Below, piece after piece: positions 51,001 to 61,765 of a stretch of DNA of 64,000 nucleotides; position 1 is the stretch's first letter; every line of letters starts with the position of its first letter. Below the pieces are notes generated by a model. It was not told where the DNA came from and ran no database searches. It saw only the letters and a program-made list of their open reading frames with translations. The DNA is from Cenococcum geophilum 1.58. Its lineage: Eukaryota; Ascomycota; Dothideomycetes; Gloniales; Gloniaceae. A program made the position numbers and the translations under genes. The stretch covers positions 620,001 through 684,000 of the forward strand of contig KV748227.1 in the NCBI GenBank assembly GCA_001692895.1. Reading direction: 5' to 3'.

Positions 51001-51161
51001 CCTAGTTTATTCGGTAATAATAACTTAATACTCCTTTTAGTGTTCCTAATTATAGTATACCTAGGTCGGTTGCTTACTCTCGCTATTGTATAGCAGAGGT
51101 TTCCTTAAAAAGACGTTTTAGTTCCCTAGGAGATACTGCGCGGAAGCGGATACAACTCTAA
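48028..51161 (+). pseudogene. Zinc-finger / patatin-like phospholipase gene, RIP-inactivated
   Basis: Patatin-like phospholipases cleave acyl groups from lipids with a Ser-Asp dyad; they are a named Starship accessory class. Start MSCKNHATWLQVARS at 48028. The N-terminal part (LLLFLGRRSKNIALRQLFLY, PIIFADGDFTSA) and the middle (PLAGYRPLKEEILRQVDEIR, TKFVALSILINIYPP) match a large fungal PLP family. At about 49260-49340 there is a RING-like Cys cluster, CLFC...FSCGYTICDIC. Next come the oxyanion motif DGGGIRGVIPLEF (about 49475) and the GISSG nucleophile elbow (about 49590), then AYLGMKVAVTATN, FLFSNYN, DVVLSLRTGTIESQSP and HFRHVLNDRFIPRLY, ending ARKRIQL at 51161. The phase shifts near 49.1 and 49.8 kb and possibly later, by introns or indels. 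Most stops are RIP-type. Confidence 0.85.
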
Positions 51162-51423
51162 TAGTTATAAAAATGTCTATAGCAATTTACCTATATTATT
51201 TTTCTGTCTTTAAAATTCACATTTATTATAAAATAGGTGTATTAAATCTTATTTATATAAAATTATATTAAGAATAAATGTCTATTTATTTTCGTAATAA
51301 ATTAGGCTAAGCTATAAATAACCTTAGTAAAAATATTTTGGAGTACGGCTTACTCTAAAGCACGGCAAATTTAAGCGTAAGGAATATTTTCCCCTATTTA
51401 TTAAAATCCTATAGGGGATTTAA

Positions 51424-51690
51424 AGCCATACTCTAGAATAACCTATACTTTAGAATAACCCGTGCTCTAGAATAACCTGTACTTTAAAATAACCTATACT
51501 CTAGAATAACCCGTGCTCTAGAATAACCTATACTTTAGAATAACCCGTACTCTAGAATAACCTATACTCTAGAATAACCCGTGCTCTAGAATAACCCATA
51601 CTCTAGAATAACCTATACTCTAAAATAACCCGTACTTTAGAATAACCCGTGCTCTAGAATAACCTATACTCTAAAAGAAGTGCTCTAGGA
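51424..51690. repeat. 17-bp minisatellite, unit near CTCTAGAATAACCCGTA
   Basis: About fifteen head-to-tail copies of a 17-bp unit. Two alternating variants, AACCCGT and AACCTAT, differ by C/T and G/A. It starts about 260 bp after the end of the phospholipase gene. Confidence 0.88.
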
Positions 51691-52870
51691 ATATTATTCC
51701 GCTAGCATTCGCGCTTAGCATCTAATGTATTTCTAGCATAGAATTTATCCTTAAAGACAACCTTACGTAGCTCTTAAATGTAAGGAACTAATGCCTTATA
51801 GATAGGGTCCGGAAATTAGCCCTACTAAATCCTTTTATTAATAAGTCCCCTTAATTATATCTTCCTCTAAAATCAATTATATCTAAATTATAGATAGCTT
51901 TTAGCATTGATAATAAAGATATAGATTAGTAATATAGAGCCAAGGGTATTCTTTACAGACATTTAATATACCGTCCTTTACTTTACCTACTACTATAATA
52001 AAGAAATACATTACTTTATACTTAGAGGTTGGTACCAAAAACTTAAATAAATAACTATATTTTACTAACAATAATTATATTTCTTAATAAATTATTAAGG
52101 GTAGTAGTAAAGTAATACTAAAGGCAAAGTAAGGGGCGGCTCTAAAGGGAAAGGACTAAAACTTATAGCAGCCGGGCCTAACTTTAAGTAATAACGCATC
52201 TATACTAATTTAAGACGTCGTTTTAGAACGCGGTCTTTAATCCTATAACTCTGTTTCTCTTTTAACTTATTTCTAGGATTTAGCTCTAGAGACCGCCTAA
52301 TAAGTAGGGAAGGTTGTCTAGGGGAATTTCCATAGTATAGGATCTGTTTTTTTCGCGCCTAAGGACTACTAAAAACAACTATTCTCTAGCATTTAACGTG
52401 GCTCCTAGTCTCGCTTTAGGATTAGAGGTAGAGTTTAATAATTAAAAAAGGTTGTTTAGAGGAACTTCTATAATATAAGACCCGTTTTTCTTGCGCCTTA
52501 GAATAACTAGGAATAATAGTTCTTTTAGATCGGCATTAGAATTAGAAGCGGAGTTTAATAGCGGTTTTTAGGTGCGGTAATTATGTATAGGGGATGACTT
52601 GTATATAGATGGGGAATGGTAAGTCTACTAGAGATAATACTTTATAGCGCGCTTTGAGTTTAACTAACCGCCAATAGGCGTTGATAGTTGCACTATATGC
52701 TTATAGACATTATTACCCTTGCCTTTGTTATCTGTGTCGCTACTACCGTCGTTGTAGTTTTCGGCTTTAGCTAAATCGTTGGTAGGATTATAGAGAACTC
52801 GATTTAGATAGTTACTAACCTTACTATGGGGTAGTGTGGTGTTACGGGGAGAGAAGTACTAAAGGGAAGG
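51691..52870. other. RIP-altered DNA without a recognisable gene
   Basis: No gene could be followed. A ~100-bp direct duplication with the core GGAA(T/C)TTC(C/T)ATA(G/A)TATA(G/A)GA is seen at about 52325 and 52460 and includes TCGCGCCTAAGGA / TTGCGCCTTAGAA blocks. Confidence 0.45.
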
Positions 52871-54050
52871 GCTAGTAGGTCGCGCAGCGGAGGCCGCCTG
52901 GTCGTTAGTACGGTCGTGGAGGTTAAGGATAAAACTAGGAGAAAAGGTTTTACGGGAGGGTAATTTTTATTACTTCGTGGGCCTGAGGTTCTCGGAATTA
53001 TTAGAGCTATAATTAATGTTTTCTAGTTGCTTAAGCTGATTAAGTCTCTACTTCTTTAATATTAATAACGTACTTCTTAAGTTTGTCTTCTTACGCCTAC
53101 CCTTATTAGCTAATAGGTTATTTATATTTATGTTTATTAGTCTAGGGTTGTAGTAATCGCAATCTTTATAACTTACTAGCGCCCTCCACTCTCTTAGCTC
53201 CTGAAGACTCTTAACTAGCGACTAATGTTATAGGTTTCTGACTAAGCTGCGGAGTGGTTCTATTGTAACGGCCGTTAGCTAGGTTGTCGCTATTTAGTAA
53301 TGTAGGTCTGGTATAGCTGCGCGTAGGTATATGGGAGAGCTCTTCTAGCGCTTCTAACGAGGGTAACTTATTATTATTATCGCTGCTGTTATTTCCGTAA
53401 TGTTTAGCTTCTAGATCTAAGTTAGCTGCGCTGTTTTTGATAACTATTAGATCCGCTACTACTTATTAGACATATACGGATACTAGAAAATGATAGGAAA
53501 GTGCTAGGATAAATCACCTTAACTACTTCCCCTACTGCTACTCGCATCGCAGATATCTTTATCCTCGCTATCCCTGTTATCCTTATTATCATTCTTCTTA
53601 TAATTATATTTAGAATCTGTAGACGCTTTATTAGGCGGAATATCTAAATTAAGGCCCTATATAGAGCGGAGTACCTAAGAGTAGTAAAGCTTAATACGCC
53701 TTAGGATTGTCTTTTGGGTGAAAACGAGGTCTGTTAGACTTCCTTTAAAGTATACCCGCGCTTATTATTAGGGCTATAGGTTACATAATGCTAGTAAGGG
53801 GCTTTTAGCTTTTCTTAAGTAGTAGTGTAGAAATTAATTAAATGAAATTTCTAAAGAGAAACAGTGTTCGTCGCTGTTGCTTAAGGGGAATTGTAGGATT
53901 TTAAAATGCGCGCCAGTCCTGCCTTCGCCGCTAGCTTTCGCCTGTAGCCTAGACTTCTTAACTAGCTAAGGCATCTAATATATGCCGTTCGCGGGGTAAA
54001 GGTTTGTAATGGCCCAGACCTACCGCCTAATCAATACCTTTAGCAAATTG
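52870..54050 (-). pseudogene. Unrecognised protein-coding relic
   Basis: The minus strand from about 54050 gives a low-stop phase: LYPANGIY, LVKKSRLQAKASGEGRTGAH, FKILQFPLSNSDEHCFSLEI, GSLTDLVFTQKTILRRIKLY, then a polar acidic tract STDSKYNYKKNDNKDNRDSE. A second minus phase over 54.03-53.7 kb also reads fairly open, so the true phase is not certain. I recognise no family. GC content is higher than in the surrounding RIP-altered DNA. Confidence 0.35.
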
Positions 54051-54254
54051 CGGTTAGAATAGCGCCCCGCCTATATAGCTAGAATGTTTAGCTCTAATAA
54101 GGCCGTTATATTAGTATTCCTTAATAAATGGCAGCGCTAATATGTCCACTCCAACCCAACAGAATTGATCTCTTGTGTTAATCGTTAGCTAGATATAAAG
54201 CCTGATATATATACGCGTCGCTAGATATTTATAACGGAAGGAGATAGTATTCTT

Positions 54255-54690
54255 ATTAATAGTGAGCGGAGCCCCCTAATACTAACTACTCTAATACGCC
54301 TACCGCCCGTATTGAGTGATCTAGACCTGCTAGTAGTAAGCGGGGCTCTTACTCTAAGACGCCTACTATATATATAATTATTGAATGATTTAAGCATGCT
54401 AGTGGCTCTCTACTAACCCCTCCGCCACTGATACGCCTACCCTCCTATATTATTAAGTGATTTAGACTTATTGGCAGCAAGCGGAGCTCTTAAATGCTAA
54501 TTGCTCCGTTACTAGCACGCCTGCCGCCTATGTGATTAAGTAACCTACTAGCGGTAAGCGGGACCCTCTAATGCTAATTACTTTGTCACTAGTATGTCTG
54601 CTAGCTATACTAAGTAATTTAGACCTACTGTGTAGTAAGCGAGGCTCCATTAAGTGACCCAGATATATTAGTGGCAGGCGGTATAGGACA
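54255..54690 (+). repeat. Tandem ~100-bp repeat array, forward orientation
   Basis: Four to five copies of a unit with the order TACGCCTACCGCC, ATTAAGTGATTTAGACCTA, (C/T)TAGTGGTAAGCGG and GGCTCTTA...CTAATTACTCCGT. Units drift by transitions and small indels. The same unit appears reversed at 40475-40745. Confidence 0.75.
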
Positions 54691-55165
54691 CTGCGTAATA
54701 CTTGCCCTTCTAATATAGACTAGCTGGTATTAATCCTTTACAGTTACGTACTCCGACCTAAAAGACTAAACCTTTACCGCTTAAACGTCTCGCAAGTGGT
54801 AAGGTAGCTAGATAGTCCTTTACGCCTAAGCCTATAGACTATACAGCGTCCTTAAAATGCCCGTTTTAATACGACCGTATAAGCAGATAGGTATACGTGT
54901 ATAGCTACTTAGAATACTACTCGCGAGGTCTGGTTCTAATAGCCTAGTAGGGTATAGCCGCTTAGACATTTAGCTAGGTTTCTATTAAGTAACCTAGTGG
55001 CATGTCCTTATAATATAGGCGGCTTTGACTATTAGTAGATGCTAAAGCTATCGGCTCTATATGATGCATCCTAGGGGAAAAGAGCGCGCAATTAAATTAT
55101 GCAACGTATGCTTAACCTAGTAGAGAAGGCGGGGCGAGGCAGTACGCCTATTTATCCCTACCTGG
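54691..55165. other. Intergenic DNA
   Basis: No coding phase seen. This is the upstream flank of the small basic-protein gene. Confidence 0.4.
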
Positions 55166-55170
55166 GAAGG

Positions 55171-55180
55171 GTATATAAAC
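55171..55180 (+). promoter_or_regulatory. TATA-like box
   Basis: GTATATAAAC preceded by a GC-richer stretch and followed about 60-70 bp later by the start of a basic coding region. This is a good core-promoter candidate for the small gene at 55240-55571. Confidence 0.45.
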
Positions 55181-55239
55181 GACTGCGGAGCAGTCTTAAT
55201 TAGGAATTAAAAGGAGAGAGGTAAGAGAGAAAGTGGAAT

Positions 55240-55571
55240 TATAAGGATATATACGCGCTAAGAGGATAGAGGCAGCACTAAAAGAACTTAATAAGCGTTA
55301 GAAAGTTGCTAATACTAAAGGCTAGAGTTAGGAGAGGCTAAAGGAAAGGCCGTAATTAACTGCATTAATTATTAGTTAAAGATATAAAATGGATACTTAT
55401 ATGTATGTTGGCGCTAAGGGGCGAATATATTTTAATGCGACGGTGACAAGCAATAAGAAGAGGGGGAGGCGTGGTGTAAGAAAAGATAAGGATAAGAAGA
55501 AAATAAGGCCCTTTAAGGTAAAGGTTAGGGGTCTTGGCGGAGCTAAGGTTTGCCAAGTTCTTACGGACTAA
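55240..55571 (+). pseudogene. Small basic protein, unrecognised
   Basis: One phase reads GYIRAKRIEAALKELNKR, then several RIP-type stops, then a clear C-terminus from 55389 (MDTYMYVGAKGRIYFNATVT) that is rich in Lys and Arg (KKRGRRGVRKDKDKKKIRPF) and ends at TAA/TAG near 55571. Internal ATG at 55389 is probably not the true start, since the upstream phase reads on. A TATA-like box lies at 55171. It is convergent with the Lys-rich gene at 58.6-56.2 kb. The basic composition suggests nucleic-acid contact, but I know no matching family. Confidence 0.45.
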
Positions 55572-56158
55572 CCGCTCCTTACTAACAAATTCTCTACTTT
55601 ATGGGGGATAGCTGTATATACGTGCTTTCCCTACCCTATAACCGAATTCTACTACGGGGCGTCTAATTTATAAGATAATCCTTACGTAAGACAAACTTCG
55701 CGAACATTATCTCCTTTGCATTACCATCTTTTAGCTAACTTTTACTTCTAGAGCTATTCTTCTTTCTTAGAGGAGGCAAGTAAAAAATGACAAAATTTGG
55801 CTTAAAAGATTGTTAATTAATTTCTATTTAATAATGCTAGACTAGCTGGTACTATAGTTCCGCGTTAATATCTATTTCCTTTTTTATCGCTCTAATCTTT
55901 ACTAGTATTTAATTTCTTCTCTTCTTGCCTATTTTTGTATCTCTTTCTATCTCTATATATAATTTATTAAGCCCTCCTTTTAGCATTTCTAATATACTAT
56001 CCTCTAAATATTTGTACTCCCTTAAACTATTAAGGAACCCTTTTAACATTTCTTTAGCGTCTTATAATATGATTTTAGGATCTCTATACCCTATTAATAT
56101 TAGAACTACTTTAGTACTACCATACTAGAACTTACTTAGATTTATTCTTTCCTTTTCC
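55572..56158. other. Convergent intergenic region
   Basis: Between the 3' ends of two convergent relics. AT-rich, with short open stretches that do not look coding. Confidence 0.4.
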
Positions 56159-58620
56159 CTATTCTTTCTTTTTCTTCTTCTTATTCTCCTTTTTCTTCTT
56201 CTCCTCTTTGTTCTTTTTCTTCTTTACCTCCTCCTTTTTCTTCTTCTCCTTTTCCTTCCTCTCCTTTTCCTTCTCCTTTTCCTTCTTCTCCTTTTCCTTC
56301 TCCTTTTCCTTCCTTTCCTTTTCCTTCTTCTTCTTTTCCTTCTCCTTCTTCTTCTTCTTCTTCTTTTTCTCCTTTTCCTTATTCTTTCCTTTCTTCTCTT
56401 TTTCCTTTTCTTTCTTTCCCTTTCCTTTCTTGGCTTTCTTTCCTTTCCCTAATTCTATTAGCTTCTTATACTTTATTACTAGGGAATTTTCCTCACCCTT
56501 TATTACTTCCCTGTCCTTATCGTCTTCTTTGTTATTCTTATCGTCTTCTTTATCGTCCTTATCGTCCTTATTACCTGAGTTATCTAAGTCGTTTGAGTTG
56601 TTTAAGTCGCTGTCCTCTTCTTCCTCTAATAACTTATTTGATGAGGAGTCGTCCTTATTGTCCCCGGAGGAGGACGAGCTTAAGTCGTCCTTATCGCCCT
56701 TATTATCCGAATCTGAGTTACTATCCTCTTCCTCCTCTAATGACTTATTTGACAAGGAGTTATCCCCGGAGGTAGAGTTATTAGAGTCGTCCTTAGAGGA
56801 AGATAAGTCCGAGTCGTCCCCAGAGGAAGATAAGTCTGAGTCGTCTAAGTTGTCCAAGTTATCCCTCTTTCTAAATTTCCTCTCACTTATCCGCTTCCCC
56901 CCCCCTACTAGCATCCATTGCTTTCTAGTATATTTTGGTATGCCGTTAGGCTCTAGTTGCTTTGCCTTCTTCTAATACCCCTCTAATTCCCCATTAATAA
57001 GTCTTAATCCGTACTTATTGCATAATACGGTCCTTAGGAACCACCTCTTTACGCCCTTTACCTTAATATATATGGCCGTAATTGGCATATTGGTGTAATA
57101 GGGTGCGTTGTTTTTAACTTTTGAGGAGATATAACCTTTTAGGCTCGATTCTCTGTCTACTAATACTACACCTCTGATAGTAATACTTGTAAAGGGGACA
57201 TCCTTAATATACTTCTTTGTGCCTTTTATAATTAGCTTAGAGTATTTATCCTTACAGATTTGTAAAATCCCCTTGCCGAATCTTCCGCTTGTGATAAATA
57301 TATACCTTTTACAACCGTTAAATATCTTTGGATGCTAGATTAAGAGCCAATAGCCGCTACGACCCGCCTTCTACTAGCCCCTAAGCCACTACTATTGGCC
57401 ATCTAATAAGACTTGACCTCGCTTCTTCGTCGCTGCTAGAGGTTTAAAAGTTTTATTAGTGTTATCTTCGGTAGCCTTTATATAATCCTTCTTCTTCCCT
57501 TTCTTCTTCTTTACTTCCTTTTTTCCCTTCTTCCCTTTTTTCTTTTCCTTCTTCTTTTCCTTCTTCTTTTCCTTCCCCTTTTTCTTCTTCCCCTTATCTT
57601 TCTTGGCTTTTTTCTTTTTTATAGATAGGTCCGATTGCAAAAACGCCTACCGCTTTACCTGCCATTTTTTAAGAACATTATTATTAAGAGTAAGGGTAAA
57701 AGGAAGAAAGTTTGGAAGATCCTTTCTTTGTTCTCTATACTGGGCTACTAGTAATTTGGTATTAATTATATCTAGGTGGTTTTTCGCTATCCCTATACCG
57801 AAATCATCCAGTTCTCCTTTTATTATATGTATAAGTGTATTTCTCAAATCCTTTAGCAATGGAAGAACCGTCCTATAACGAATAGTGCCCAAGAGTTTGT
57901 GGTAGTTGTGTACTTTATTATATTTAATAGCTTCTTAATTTGCTTTTCTTAGGTCATTAAGAGCTATAAAGTTGTCTCTAATAACGACTCGCCAAAAAAT
58001 AGGAACTAACTTTTTATTTTGGTGGTTAGTATAAAATTCGCTAACTTAATCGGGATTAAAATCATCGTCTTTTATTTCTTAATCTCCGTCCTTATCTGTT
58101 GTTGGATCTTATAGCGCGGTCGAGGACTCGCTATAGCTAAACCCGTTATCTAGCTCTGGCCTCTTTATACCTTTTTTTTTACCACTAGGAGGATGGTTAA
58201 AGTTAATTAGACCCTTCTTAGGGGTCTAATTCTTTATTTCTTTAATATATTCGCTTGGAATATTAAGTTTTTTAGCAACGTTTATAATAACTATATAAAA
58301 GTTAGTCGTATATTATATGTATATTAAACTCCATACTTTAAAGAGCCTTATTACTATTATTTACGCCACCCCGCTTTGGATATACTTTTTATATTACCTT
58401 CCGCCACGCTTATATTTTCTAAGTAGGACTTAGGTTGTCGCCCTTCTTAAGTTAGATAAATTTTAGTAAACTAGCGTCGTTATCACTCTACTTAAGAATT
58501 TTATTAATCTTATTCTAGCGTATTTAGTTTTCTTATTTAGGTTCGGCTAGTTCTTTAGCCCTATCTCCCTTTCTCTATCACTTCTTCCGGAGATTATTAT
58601 TAGGGAATGGGGTCGCTTGT
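56159..58620 (-). pseudogene. Large unrecognised gene with Lys-rich and Ser/Asp-rich low-complexity regions
   Basis: A single minus-strand phase can be followed for about 2.4 kb with scattered RIP-type stops. Upstream part: QPKSYLENISVAEGNIKKYI, NVAKKLNIPSEYIKEIKN, then PVFW-like VPIFWRVVIRDNFIALNDLR, LGTIRYRTVLPLLKDLRNTL (57892-57830) and FLPFTLTLNNNVLKKWQVKR. Next is a Lys-rich block (57600-57470), then a folded-looking domain: KAGRSGYWLLI, RYIFITSGRFGKGILQICKD, VPFTSITIRGVVLVDRESSL, MPITAIYIKVKGVKRWFLRT, GIPKYTRKQWMLVGGGKRIS (to 56870). The tail has SSSGDDSD-type acidic repeats and a long Lys/Glu tract ending at 56159. I recognise no family. The open stretches are 57892-57647, 57640-57392 and 56914-56159, all in the same phase. 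Confidence 0.6.
56205..56420. repeat. Long pyrimidine-only tract on the plus strand
   Basis: Over 200 bp consisting almost only of TTC/TCC/TTT repeats on this strand, encoding the Lys/Glu tract on the other. A second shorter tract is at 57490-57600. Such homopurine/homopyrimidine runs can form triplex DNA; here they simply encode the low-complexity protein. Confidence 0.8.
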
Positions 58621-59215
58621 GGAGTAGGGGGCGCGCTATCGGCTATTTTTAATAAATTGGCGCTAGTGCCTAATGATAAATTTCTAAAGATTTAAATAAA
58701 AGGAAACCACCCTTTTATATTTGCCTTAATTATATATAGTGGCATATATTTAGACTCTAGTAATTATATATAGACACTACTATATATAATTTATGTCTAT
58801 TTTAGTAAATTAGGAGGGGGTACGGCCTTAAAACTAAGGTGGCGTTTTATTAAATATGGGGTAGTATTAGCCCTTTTAATCACGTCTATATAGAGGGTCT
58901 TAAATATACTTAACACGTAATTTAAATTAAATAATTTACTGTCTATAGAGGTTGCCTTTATTACTCGCATTGCTAGCAGATTACTATATTATTTAAAGAC
59001 ACTATATTATAGCTAGTTTTAAAGTATAAAGTAGGCAAATATAGATTTTTAAACTATCTAAAGAAATATCTTCTAAAGCCTCCCTAACCTAACTAGGACA
59101 TTAAATCGAGTTAACTAGGATCTAAGTTAATGGGAAATCTTATATAAAGGCGAGGCATAAAATACCTAAAAGAGTTTCTTAAGCCATCTCATTATCTAGA
59201 TGTTACTAGATTTGT
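58621..59215. other. Intergenic RIP-altered DNA
   Basis: No gene or repeat seen. Probably contains the 5' flank of the large minus-strand gene. Confidence 0.4.
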
Positions 59216-59700
59216 ACCCGCTATAATAAAACAACTGCTTTAAGCTTAGCAATCCTCGTTTATTTCCTTTTGTTCTTTAGAATAATATTCTATATTTTAA
59301 ATGGCTTATTGGATTGATTTTGTTCCCTAATATCTTAGAACATCTTTTTAAGTTGTTTAGCCGTCGCGGTCGCGTGACTTAATTGCTTTTGGCAATTATT
59401 GAGCCTCCTTTCTAACTCTTCTCTAGCTTTGTGGGCTTCTTGTTGCTCCTTATATCTCTAATTTTAAATCTGGGAAATTACTATCCGATTATGAGAAACT
59501 TGAGTTTCTAGACTATGAATATATTATATTATCTATTGCTCTCTAATAAAGAAGTCCCTAAGGAAGTCCTAATTTAAGCGCCTATTATATGTCTTATAGT
59601 GCTAGCAATATCTAGGGTCCTATGATTATTAGTACTTAAGTAGTTTTTTTCTACTAGAGGTATACTGCTAAGCTATAGTACTGGCTTTTATCCTTATAGT
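58990..59700 (-). pseudogene. Coiled-coil protein relic
   Basis: The minus strand in one phase from about 59600: HYKTYNRRLN, FLRDFFIREQ, IHSLETQVSHNRIVISQI, YKEQQEAHKAREELERRLNN, KQLSHATATAKQLKKMF, then a basic region SNKPFKI and a tail with MRWLKKLF and YASPLYKISH near 59150. It is heptad-rich and probably a long coiled coil. Stops are at likely Gln codons. It resembles the relic at 42950-43395 in type but not clearly in sequence. Function unknown. Confidence 0.5.
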
Positions 59701-61160
59701 CGGTGTAATAGGTTACGTTATTTATATTTTTAGAGTACGATGTAATTCTAGAATAAAGGCTTCCTATACCAGTATATAAATTAACATTTTAATTATAGAC
59801 TACTGCTAATTATAGGTTATATCCGTTTCACCACGGTATATAGGAGAGGTGTAAGTATATATTACCCTAGCACGACCGCTAAGCGCTAATTGCTTACTAC
59901 TAAAAGAAAGATCTATATATACGCGTACGTTTCTACTAAAATTACTATTAAATGCCGCCTGCCTTGAAATTAAAGAGCCACCTATTCCAAAATTATGTAT
60001 AGCGCTAGATAAAACCGTTTTACGCCACCCTACTGTTAACGTTGCTACTTTACTAACTTAAAAGGGAATGGAATGATAATATAGTTTACGCTAGATCTAG
60101 CTTATACCTCCTTGCCAAGTTAATAGCTATAAGTGCGTGGAACTATGGGGGTTAGGGGAGGAAAGGTAATTCCTAGTCCTATATTCTGTGTTGAACCGCA
60201 TAATAAGTAAAAAGTTAGGAGTCCTCTCTACAATTTACCTACCGTATTAGTAGCCCCTTTTTAGTTTACTTACTTATGTCTAACCTTATAGCTACTCTGC
60301 GGGCGTAGGAGGAGATCCGCTGTTTAAACTTTTTTAAGCTTTTAGTTCTTCCTAGGATTTTGGTTCTTCTTAGGATTTTAGTTTAGGCGTTTCTACTATA
60401 ACTCGATTGCTGACTTTATTTAAGGTAAACCAGTAGTCTTTTTGTTAAAGGCCGTTATAAGCTTAAACTAGAAGAAAGGGGGCAGTATAGCCTAGAGTTT
60501 GTAAAGAAGGTTTTTATTATCTGGTGACTAACCCTCTAACTAAGTGACAGCCTCTATAGTAGATAACTTTGTAGGTAATAAGTTGAGAAAATAAGGGGTT
60601 GAATTGCGAGCATCTTAGAGGATGGTCTTTTAAATCTACGTTCTAGATTAAATGAATATTAATTAGTAAGTTTTTAAGCTAATGCCAGAATACTGACGGA
60701 ATGGTAGGTAGTAAAGAGCGGCGTAGGCGCAGTAGGCGACAATGGACTATACACATCTACTAATTAGCTAGCTACTCTATATAGCTCCTAGTGTAACCAG
60801 CTAAGCGCTTTACACGTATTAGCTTCTAGAGAACGATTGCCAGAACCAACTCTAGAACTCGCGCCTACAGCATTACTATCTAAAGTCGATTGGGCGTTCT
60901 ACGCCTATAGTATCGCCGGACTCTTTATATATTACAAAACACCATAATTGATTGGGCGCTCCGCGAAGTTCGACCGTTAGTTAAATCGCCTTAGGCGCTC
61001 TACACTCGCCAAGCGCTAGGGTTTTTAACTTAAGGCAGTATTGACGCTAGAAAGATGCCTGGCTTTATAACTGCTTAAAGATAAAGAGTACCTGCGCAGT
61101 AAGACTAATATCCTTTTACTTAAACTCTATTAATCCTTTTCTATAAGGCCGTATCCTACT
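59701..61160. other. Intergenic DNA with GC-richer patches and short direct repeats
   Basis: No coding phase seen. From 60700 to 61030 there are repeated GC-rich modules containing GATTGGGCG(T/C)TC (about 60898 and 60952) and GGCGCTCTACA/GGCGTTCTACG. The unit is irregular and I could not fit a fixed period. Confidence 0.45.
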
Positions 61161-61765
61161 ATGACTAGCTATAACTCTCTGGCGGATAACGAATACTAAA
61201 AGAGAATTATAAATGAAATTCTAGAGATAGATTGGGGTTCTATTGAAATTGATCCTCTTGACCTTAATAATATTCAGTTTTTAGACAACCTAGATATAGC
61301 TACGCTACAACACTCTAATATATTCTAGTAACCTTTTAGCTAGGGGGCTATACTAGAATAGCTGCAGCCTAATTAGGGAGACTAAAATAAGTAAGGATGT
61401 TAGCTTAATCTAGATCTGGGCCTTATATACATATATATTAGCCCAGAATTATCGGCCGAGACCTATATATTAATAGGTTTTAAGCCACTTAACGTTTATA
61501 TGCTGGCATAAGAGCTTTAGAAAAAGTAAGTTTTAGATTATTAAGAAAAATTACTTTACTAATATTGCTTAGACAAGAGCTGATAGCCAAGTAGGTAAAA
61601 TTAGATAGATTGTGTCTTTGTCTAAACTAATTATTAATAACAGACGGCTTAATTATCTTAATAATTATATAGCCGAGATGCAAGCATAGGCATTCTCTGT
61701 TAGTGTAAGAATTAGGGAGTTAAAGGAGGCATTAAATAGTGGAAGTAATGGTGGTGAAGGTTAAT
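61161..61765 (+). pseudogene. Small acidic protein relic, unrecognised
   Basis: ATG at 61161 opens MTSYNSLADNEY and continues in phase as an acidic, Leu/Ile-rich stretch (INEILEIDWGSIEIDPLDLN, NIQFLDNLDIATLQHSNIF). After many Gln-type stops a short open segment on another phase (61640-61765, MQA-AFSVSVRIRELKEALN) looks like a C-terminal helix ending SGSNGGEG. The product is unknown. An intron or indel must lie between the two phases. Confidence 0.4.

Noticed and set aside
56208-56975. 255-codon plus-strand open stretch of Phe/Ser
   Set aside because: It is the complement of the Lys/Glu-rich tract of the minus-strand gene and would be poly-Phe/Ser with no plausible fold.
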